DNA of 5,056 nucleotides from Acidobacteriota bacterium (GTDB taxonomy: Bacteria; Acidobacteriota; Blastocatellia; RBC074), in NCBI GenBank assembly GCA_013140935.1, contig JABFSD010000170.1:1-5056 (forward strand). Reading direction: 5' to 3'. The translations under genes and the position numbers were made by a program. The notes beneath the pieces were generated by a model, which did no database searches, was not told the DNA's origin, and was given only the letters and a program-made list of their open reading frames with translations. Below, in pieces: positions 1 through 5,056 of the stretch. Each line of letters starts with the position of its first letter. Position 1 is the stretch's first letter.

Positions 1-3
1 TCT

Positions 4-12
4 AAAGGAGGT
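4..12 (+). promoter_or_regulatory. Strong Shine-Dalgarno site for the FHA/NHL gene
   Basis: The bases AAAGGAGGT lie just upstream of the ATG at 17 and contain an eight-base match (AAGGAGGT) to the anti-Shine-Dalgarno end of 16S rRNA. Four bases (CAAT) separate the motif from the start codon, a short but workable spacing. This fixes the start of the first gene. No promoter can be judged because only 16 bases precede the gene. A TAA at 3-5 could be the stop of an upstream gene, but this cannot be decided here. Confidence 0.82.
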
Positions 13-16
13 CAAT

Positions 17-2065
17 ATGGAACGCATTGTGCTGAGGCATGTGAGCGGTTCGAAGGCCGGACGGGTGGAGGAATTTCCGCTTAATCAATATCAGGAAATC
101 GTAATCGGGCGCGACCCCTCAGCGACGGTCAGTTTCAGCGAAGCTGACGCAATGGTGGGTCGGCAACATCTCAAGCTCTTTCGTCAGGCTTCCTCCCCCT
201 CACAATTTGTGGTCAGCGATCTCAACAGTCGTAACGGTACGTTTCTGAACGGCCAGCGCGTAACGGGCACGGTGGCGCTGCGATCTGGCGACGTTCTGCA
301 ATGCGGCCAGGGCGGGCCTGAGTTGCGCTTTGAATATGTGCCGCACGGCCCCGCTGAGACCGCGCAGTTGGGCGTCCCGCCCGTCCAGTCGCATTATCCG
401 CCAGCCCATCCGCTGGCGCACGTTTCCCGTCCGTCCGCCGCGCCGGCACCGCCGGTCGCGCAACCGGTGCCAGCGCAAGCAGCACTCGCCGCGCCTGCGC
501 CGCCGCCAAAGAAATCGGCCCTGCCCTGGTTATTGGGGGGCGGCGGACTGTTGGCGTTGCTCACATTGGTGGGAGGCGTTTGGTTCTATCGCAACTATGC
601 GACGCCGGCGACCGATGACGTAGCAAAGAAACCGGCGGTTGCGCCGTCGCCTGCCGTAGTAAATGGCGGCGGCAAACTGATGGCTCCGGCAGTGGATGGA
701 GCCGAAACCACCGAAGTCGAAAAAGACCAACAACGCGCCGCGTGGCGCATCAACGTTGCTCCCTATCAAATACTGGGCAGCGGGCATCCGGGCAAAGCGG
801 CTTCTGATTTCGACAAGCCGGATGGCGTAGGCTTCAGTCCGAACGGTTTGCTCTATGCCACTGATGCGCGCAATCGCCGCGTGCAGGTGTGGGACGTTAA
901 AACAGGCACGCATCTGGGCGAATTCGGCCACGGCGTTTTCGGCGGTGAGATCGTAGACATCGCCGTCGCACCCAACGGCACGGTGTTTATCACTGACCAG
1001 GCCCTCAACCTCGCCTATGTTTTCGTGCCGCCGCAACCGGGCGAAGTGGATGAGAAAGGCAAACCGCTCGCGCCTTACGATTACCAATTCAAAGGCACGC
1101 GCTTTGGCGAACAGGGCTTCAAGAAACTGGGCGGCATTGCGACCGATTCACTCGGACGCATCTATGTCGTAGACGCGCATCGCAACGACGTACATCGCTT
1201 TAATACCGATTACACCCCCGACAAGACGTTCAAGTTCGAGCAGAAACGCGCTGACGGCGATACTTATCTGCACGGGTGCGAAGGCATCGCGATTGACGAA
1301 GCCGCTGGCAATCTTTTCATTGCCAGCGAGAAAGATGCGGTCATTGACGTTTTCGATTGGGAAAGCGGTGCCTACAAACGTCGTTTTATCGGCGCTAGTT
1401 TGGACGGGGCGGGCAAGCCTGCGGGCAAACACGTTTTCTTCGGCTCGGTCGAAGGCCTGGCGCTGGCGCAAAACCACTTATTCGCCGTGGATGAAAGCGC
1501 CGGGCACATACAGCTTTTCGATCTGGCGCGCGCCGATGTTTTCAACACCGATCTGGCGGGTTACGGCGCGCCGCAACCGAATCGCTCGCACGGCTATCAA
1601 GGCTTTTTCGGACACGCGCCGCAAGTGGACTTTGAAGACAAGACCAATCTCGAATTACAAAAACAGGTCAAGACCGGTGCTGTCATTCCGGGACAGGCCA
1701 ATCCGCCAGGTTTTTTCTGTTCCCCTGATTCGATTGCCAGTTACCAGGACACGGCGAGCGGTGAGACTTATATCGCCATTGCCGATCAGTGCAATTATCG
1801 TCTGGCGGTCTATCGCTGGTCTGACATCAGCAAGGCGATGGGACAAACCATCGCCTTGCGCGAAAGCGCCTCTGCAAGCAAACCCACTTTCGCCGCCGTG
1901 ACCGCACCGTCACCTGTGGCAAAACCGGTGGCGAAACCTGCGCCCGTGAAACCTGCGCGTAAGCCCGCCGTGGTAAGGGTTCCGCGTCCCGCGCCTCGCC
2001 CAGTGGTTATCGCGTCGGTCGAATCAACCGTTAAGAAGAAGAAAAAACATAAGCAAGGTTACTGA
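17..2065 (+). CDS. Membrane-anchored FHA domain / NHL-repeat beta-propeller protein
   Basis: This 682-residue protein has an FHA domain at about residues 1-108, the fold that reads phosphothreonine peptides. It shows the GR pair (31-32), an H at 51, and the block DLNSRNGTFLNG (68-79). A Pro/Ala-rich linker follows (about 109-166), then KK and one hydrophobic helix (about 170-191). The positive-inside rule places the FHA domain in the cytosol and the rest outside. Residues 252-601 carry six NHL-like blades of the form G-I/V-A-x-D/P-x-G-x-L/I-Y-V-x-D-x-x-N-x-x-V-x-x-F, for example at 270-293, 312-337, 372-396, 422-447, 479-502 and 571-601. A roughly 55-residue excursion lies between blades 5 and 6. 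The C-terminus is Pro/Lys-rich and ends in five consecutive lysines. The start is supported by a consensus ribosome site. The propeller probably binds a ligand or protein; its partner is unknown. The EGIAID-type blades also recall beta-propeller phytases, but I see no basis for claiming catalysis. A signalling or scaffold role across the membrane is inference. Confidence 0.92.
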   Translation: MERIVLRHVSGSKAGRVEEFPLNQYQEIVIGRDPSATVSFSEADAMVGRQHLKLFRQASSPSQFVVSDLNSRNGTFLNGQRVTGTVALRSGDVLQCGQGGPELRFEYVPHGPAETAQLGVPPVQSHYPPAHPLAHVSRPSAAPAPPVAQPVPAQAALAAPAPPPKKSALPWLLGGGGLLALLTLVGGVWFYRNYATPATDDVAKKPAVAPSPAVVNGGGKLMAPAVDGAETTEVEKDQQRAAWRINVAPYQILGSGHPGKAASDFDKPDGVGFSPNGLLYATDARNRRVQVWDVKTGTHLGEFGHGVFGGEIVDIAVAPNGTVFITDQALNLAYVFVPPQPGEVDEKGKPLAPYDYQFKGTRFGEQGFKKLGGIATDSLGRIYVVDAHRNDVHRFNTDYTPDKTFKFEQKRADGDTYLHGCEGIAIDEAAGNLFIASEKDAVIDVFDWESGAYKRRFIGASLDGAGKPAGKHVFFGSVEGLALAQNHLFAVDESAGHIQLFDLARADVFNTDLAGYGAPQPNRSHGYQGFFGHAPQVDFEDKTNLELQKQVKTGAVIPGQANPPGFFCSPDSIASYQDTASGETYIAIADQCNYRLAVYRWSDISKAMGQTIALRESASASKPTFAAVTAPSPVAKPVAKPAPVKPARKPAVVRVPRPAPRPVVIASVESTVKKKKKHKQGY

Positions 2066-2075
2066 ATCCGCGACC

Positions 2076-2945
2076 ATGTCCAATCTCAATCAGAAACTGC
2101 TGGTTCCTGCTGCGCTCGTGCTATGTGTCTTCACCGTGTTCGGGCTAATCCGCCAGCAACCGCGCAACGCGCGCGCGATTCTTAACGAAACGCCGACGCC
2201 CGCCGACGCCAAAATCGCGTATGGCAAAGACCCCAATCAATTCGGCGAATTGCGCGTGCCCAAAGGCAATCAGGTCAAACGGCCTTATCCGGTCGCCGTC
2301 GTATTGCACGGCGGCTGTTGGATGGCGGAATACGGCTTGGGCTATATGGGACACGTTAGCGCCGATTTGACGGCGCACGGATTCGCTACGTGGAATCTCG
2401 AATATCGTCGCGTAGGCAATGCGGGCGGCGGATGGCCGGGGTCGCTGGAAGACGTGCGCGCAGGCGTCCAGCATTTATCCAAGCTGTCGAAAGAGTACGC
2501 ACTGGATTTGCAGCGCGTCATCTTCATCGGTCATTCGGCGGGCGGACATCTGGCGTTGCTGTTGGGCGCGCAACGCAACGCGGAAGTGAAAATCTGCGGC
2601 GTCGTTTCGCTCGCAGGCATTACGGACTTGCGATTTACCGGTACGGCGTGCGATGCGAATGTGCCGATGCTGATGAGCGGCAAGGCCGATGAACAAGCGA
2701 TGCTTTACGACCAGGCTTCACCGCTGAAGCTGTTGCCGCTCGGTATCAAACAACTGATCGTGCAAGGCAAAGAAGACCGCATTATTCCTGCGGACATGGC
2801 GACGAGTTACGTGGCGGCGGCGCAGGCCAAAGGCGATAACGCGCAACTCGTCTTGTTAGAAAACGCCGGACACTTTGAAGTGGTTGATCCGCAAGCGGCT
2901 GCGTGGAAAACGGTGCGCGATCACATCCTGACACTCTGCCCATAA
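2076..2945 (+). CDS. Exported or membrane-anchored alpha/beta hydrolase (esterase / kynurenine-formamidase-like)
   Basis: This 289-residue protein is a complete serine hydrolase. The oxyanion-hole motif HGGCW is at residues 78-82, the nucleophile elbow GHSAGG at 152-157 (Ser154), the likely acid Asp234 in GKEDRIIP, and the general base His266 in NAGHFE. The stretch ATWNLEYRRVGNAGGGWP (104-121) is typical of the alpha/beta-hydrolase group that includes kynurenine formamidases and HSL-type carboxylesterases; the true substrate cannot be read from sequence. Residues 8-25 are hydrophobic after a short start with one lysine, so the protein is probably exported or held by an uncleaved N-terminal anchor. 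ARA (32-34) could be a signal-peptidase site. Cys17 is preceded by Leu at -1, so it is a poor lipobox. The ATG lies 10 bases after the stop of the FHA/NHL gene. No good Shine-Dalgarno motif sits at normal distance (AAGG at 2055-2058 is too far), so translation is probably coupled to the upstream gene. The next Met (residue 83) would remove the oxyanion motif, so this start is preferred. Confidence 0.93.
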   Translation: MSNLNQKLLVPAALVLCVFTVFGLIRQQPRNARAILNETPTPADAKIAYGKDPNQFGELRVPKGNQVKRPYPVAVVLHGGCWMAEYGLGYMGHVSADLTAHGFATWNLEYRRVGNAGGGWPGSLEDVRAGVQHLSKLSKEYALDLQRVIFIGHSAGGHLALLLGAQRNAEVKICGVVSLAGITDLRFTGTACDANVPMLMSGKADEQAMLYDQASPLKLLPLGIKQLIVQGKEDRIIPADMATSYVAAAQAKGDNAQLVLLENAGHFEVVDPQAAAWKTVRDHILTLCP

Positions 2946-2960
2946 ATTCACCCGCCTATC

Positions 2961-3007
2961 AAAAAAAGGCTGGCGCGGATTTTTAAGCAAATCCGCGCCA
3001 GCCTTTT
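2961..3007. terminator. Bidirectional intrinsic terminator between convergent genes
   Basis: A perfect 19-bp inverted repeat has its left arm at 2964-2982 and its right arm at 2989-3007, with a six-base loop TTAAGC. The core is GC-rich (GGCTGGCGCGGA against TCCGCGCCAGCC). Read on the - strand, the stem is followed by seven U residues (complement of A 2961-2967), giving a strong terminator for the VIT-VWA gene, whose stop is about 20 bases upstream of it. Read on the + strand, it ends in only four U residues (3004-3007), which is adequate for the hydrolase gene whose stop is at 2943-2945. It fills most of the 82-base intergenic space. It could instead be one copy of a dispersed palindromic repeat. 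Confidence 0.88.
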
Positions 3008-3027
3008 GCGTTAGCTCTGAACACGAC

Positions 3028-5056
3028 TTATTCGGTCACCTGATAGACCTTGTTGTTCCAGACAACGACGACGTTCACGCCTTGTGAGAAAAACTCAGTC
3101 AGACGCGGTTCGTCTTTCAACAGCTTGTAATAAGCCTCGCTGGCAAATTTGACTTTCACTTCGGGCAGCTTGGCTTCGGCTTTATATTCGCTGTCTTGCC
3201 ACGCATTGTTCGTAAGATAAAACGTCTTGCCCGCAATTTGATTCTGGTTGTAAGCCTGCACGCCGACCTTGTCAGCCGCCGCTTGATTGGCTTGCAGATT
3301 GCCCGCGTCCCGCAACGTGGCCTGGCTGGAACTTTGTTTGACAGCGGCTTCGCCCGCTACGCCTCCCATACTAACCATCGGCTTGGCTGCTTCAGCAGGC
3401 CGCTCGGCGCGCGACACACGTCCGGTTGGTGAAGCCATTGGAGGCGGCATTAGTCCGCCACTGATACGAACGTCATCCGCACGCATCCCCGGTTCCAGCA
3501 CCAACGCCGACGTATACGGCGTGACAATGCCGTAGCGCGTTCCTAACGCTACGACTTCATCACGCAATTCTTTGCTTTCGCCGTTGAGTTTGATCTGGTC
3601 GAGCAAGTGCGCGACGCGACGCATCGCCCACAGTTGCGGGACGAATTCGTAATCGCGTTGCGTCGCCGGGAAACTCAGCTTGTCATAAATAAAACGACTC
3701 GTCTTGCAATTCACTTTGCCGCTCAACGTGAGCTTCGCATTGTCCGCTGTTGGCGTAGCGACAACCGGTTGCGGCAGAAAGCTCGTCAACAAAGGCATCG
3801 CAAACAAAAACGCCGTGTTGGTGCTGCCAAATTCGTTTTGCGAAACGCGCTTGTCGTTGGCGCGATAACGTCCGACCAGCACCAATTGCGAACCGTGAAA
3901 GAGATCGGGCAGCGTGCGCGGATAAAGCAGTTCGGTTTCGACGCCGTCCCAGTTGAGTTGCAAATCGCTCAACACCGGATGGTTCACTTTCGAGAAAAAA
4001 CTCGACACCTTGAGTTCCAAATCTTCTTGAGGCTCAACATAAGCGACCGTGCCGCGCTGTTCGTTGGCGAGCGCATCGAGCAACACGGTGTTTACGTCAT
4101 AGCCCACGCCGAAAGTAAAAACGCGCGCATTGGATTTATTCGCCACGCCTACGTTGCCGATGATTTGGCTCGCTTTCGTCGTGCCCACGGTGGGCTGTCC
4201 GTCGGTCAGCAACACGACCATTTGCGGGGCTTCGCTTTTGGGCAATTGCTTGAGCGCAGCCAACATCGCGTCATTGATATTCGTACCGCCCGTCGCTTTG
4301 AGATTTTCGATGAATTCGAGGGCCTCGCGCTTGCCTTTGTCATCAGCGGCGATCAAGCCGGTCGTCATCAGATGCTCTTCGCCCGCGAAGGAAACGATGT
4401 TGAAACGGTCGCGCGCATTCAGTGCATTCACACCGAATCGCAGCGCCGCTTTGGCTTTGCCGATCTTGTTGTCGTCCGACATCGAACCCGAAGTGTCGAG
4501 TACGAAAACGATTTCTTTGGTGACGGTTTGCGACTTATCGAGTTCAGCTTTGGGCGAGACGAGCAACATGAAATATCCGTCTTTGCCCGGCTCACGATGG
4601 GTCAGCAGCGATACGCCGAATTCCTGCTCCGACAGCGCATAGAAAAGCTGCAAGTCGGGTTGCGCGCCGACCAAACGTCGTTCGAGCGTAATGCGCGCTT
4701 GTTGTTCGCCTTTGCGTTTGACCTCGATGTCGTGCGACGGCGAATAGATATTTTTGAGCGCCGTGCGCGAACTGATTTCGATCTCGGCACTCAACGTAGC
4801 GCCTTCATTAGTGTTGCGTTGCGACGGGTCAATGGGAGCCTCAAGCCTCGAATCGCGTTGGGGGCGACGCGGCGGGCCAGGGAAGGGAACCGGACGTGGC
4901 GGCGGTACGAAATTCGTGAACCCATTGGCACGCCAGCCTGTGCCCAACGGATAGCGATAGCCGACCGTACCGCTTTCGTTGCGCAAAATCTGGCTATAAG
5001 TCAATTCGATTTTCTTCTCGCTGTGCGGTGCGATGGGAAAGACGCTGGCCTGAAAC
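3028..5056 (-). CDS. VIT and VWA domain-containing protein (5'-truncated by the window edge)
   Basis: The frame stays open from the stop at 3028-3030 to the right edge. The 17 codons before the TTG at 5004-5002 read FQASVFPIAPHSEKKIE, a typical VIT-domain strand leading into LTYSQIL, so that TTG is an internal Leu and the real start is outside. Counting that Leu as residue 1, the VIT domain runs to about 135, with a Pro-rich insertion at about 31-68 and the conserved SPSHDIEV at 88-95. The VWA domain (about 163-340) has a complete MIDAS metal site: DTSGS (Asp170, Ser172, Ser174), Thr241 in GGTN, and Asp268 in LLTDG. Next comes a region with YGIVTPYTSALVLEP (491-505), then a low-complexity linker (about 517-580). 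A C-terminal module (about 590-658, FYLTNNAW to VVVVWNNKVYQV) is common to bacterial VIT-VWA proteins as I recall them. The family resembles inter-alpha-trypsin inhibitor heavy chains and is usually exported; the signal peptide would be off-window. MIDAS domains bind partner proteins through a divalent metal. The partner and role here are unknown. No transmembrane helix is seen in the visible part. Confidence 0.93.
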   Translation of the reverse strand, partial: FQASVFPIAPHSEKKIELTYSQILRNESGTVGYRYPLGTGWRANGFTNFVPPPRPVPFPGPPRRPQRDSRLEAPIDPSQRNTNEGATLSAEIEISSRTALKNIYSPSHDIEVKRKGEQQARITLERRLVGAQPDLQLFYALSEQEFGVSLLTHREPGKDGYFMLLVSPKAELDKSQTVTKEIVFVLDTSGSMSDDNKIGKAKAALRFGVNALNARDRFNIVSFAGEEHLMTTGLIAADDKGKREALEFIENLKATGGTNINDAMLAALKQLPKSEAPQMVVLLTDGQPTVGTTKASQIIGNVGVANKSNARVFTFGVGYDVNTVLLDALANEQRGTVAYVEPQEDLELKVSSFFSKVNHPVLSDLQLNWDGVETELLYPRTLPDLFHGSQLVLVGRYRANDKRVSQNEFGSTNTAFLFAMPLLTSFLPQPVVATPTADNAKLTLSGKVNCKTSRFIYDKLSFPATQRDYEFVPQLWAMRRVAHLLDQIKLNGESKELRDEVVALGTRYGIVTPYTSALVLEPGMRADDVRISGGLMPPPMASPTGRVSRAERPAEAAKPMVSMGGVAGEAAVKQSSSQATLRDAGNLQANQAAADKVGVQAYNQNQIAGKTFYLTNNAWQDSEYKAEAKLPEVKVKFASEAYYKLLKDEPRLTEFFSQGVNVVVVWNNKVYQVTE

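Noticed and set aside
530..1087. Open frame of 185 codons on the - strand
   Set aside because: It lies wholly antisense to the FHA/NHL gene, spans its membrane and propeller region, has no recognisable domain, and its composition looks like the shadow of GC-biased codons.
1293..1901. Open frame of 202 codons on the + strand in another frame
   Set aside because: It overlaps the NHL propeller completely, and its Arg/Ser/Pro-rich translation has no family motif. The propeller frame shows clear repeats.
2033..2052. A-rich lysine codon run as a possible programmed -1 frameshift site
   Set aside because: A -1 slip at the AAAAAA run would read ACA then TAA, ending translation at once. It would change only the last few residues, so no useful alternative product results.
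2121..2129. Possible lipoprotein signal around Cys17 of the hydrolase
   Set aside because: The residue before Cys is Leu, where lipoboxes need Gly, Ala or Ser, and the Cys sits inside the hydrophobic stretch rather than at its end.
4130..4642. Open frame of 170 codons on the + strand
   Set aside because: It is antisense to the VWA domain, whose MIDAS motifs are intact in the opposite frame. No ribosome site or known domain was seen.
17..5056. A combined FHA plus VWA signalling or defence system
   Set aside because: FHA and VWA proteins do occur together in some systems, but here the genes converge and a strong terminator divides them. There is no kinase, phosphatase, AAA+ ATPase or nuclease in the window, so the pairing is not supported.

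Overview
The window holds three protein-coding genes and little else: two co-directional genes on the + strand (17-2065 and 2076-2945) and one convergent gene on the - strand that enters from the right edge (5056-3028). A strong palindromic terminator sits between the converging 3' ends. Coding density is very high, with no tRNA, rRNA, CRISPR array, insertion sequence or gap above 100 bases. The base composition is moderately GC-rich (mid-50s percent by eye). Consensus Shine-Dalgarno use and the gene types (an FHA/beta-propeller fusion and a secreted-type VIT-VWA protein) point to a free-living, probably Gram-negative bacterium. The VIT-VWA architecture with its C-terminal module, beside NHL-repeat proteins, resembles what I associate with Acidobacteriota (Blastocatellia-like) genomes. 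That taxonomic guess is an inference and not proven by the sequence.

Left part: a 682-residue protein with a cytosolic FHA (phosphothreonine-reader) domain, a Pro/Ala-rich linker, one transmembrane helix, a six-blade NHL-type propeller predicted to be outside the cytoplasmic membrane, and a very basic C-terminal tail. Ten bases downstream begins a 289-residue alpha/beta hydrolase with a complete Ser-Asp-His triad and an N-terminal export or anchor segment. The spacing suggests one transcription unit with both products acting at the cell envelope, but their biochemical link is unknown.

Right part: a 5'-truncated gene for a VIT + VWA (von Willebrand factor A, intact MIDAS metal site) protein. 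Its reading frame is open to the window edge, so the true start lies outside. It converges on the hydrolase gene and is probably functionally independent of the left operon.

No clear new multi-gene system is visible. The points most worth checking are the FHA-TM-propeller fusion, its altered phosphate-binding motif, its lysine tail, the proline-rich insertion in the VIT domain, and the long perfect palindrome between the convergent genes.
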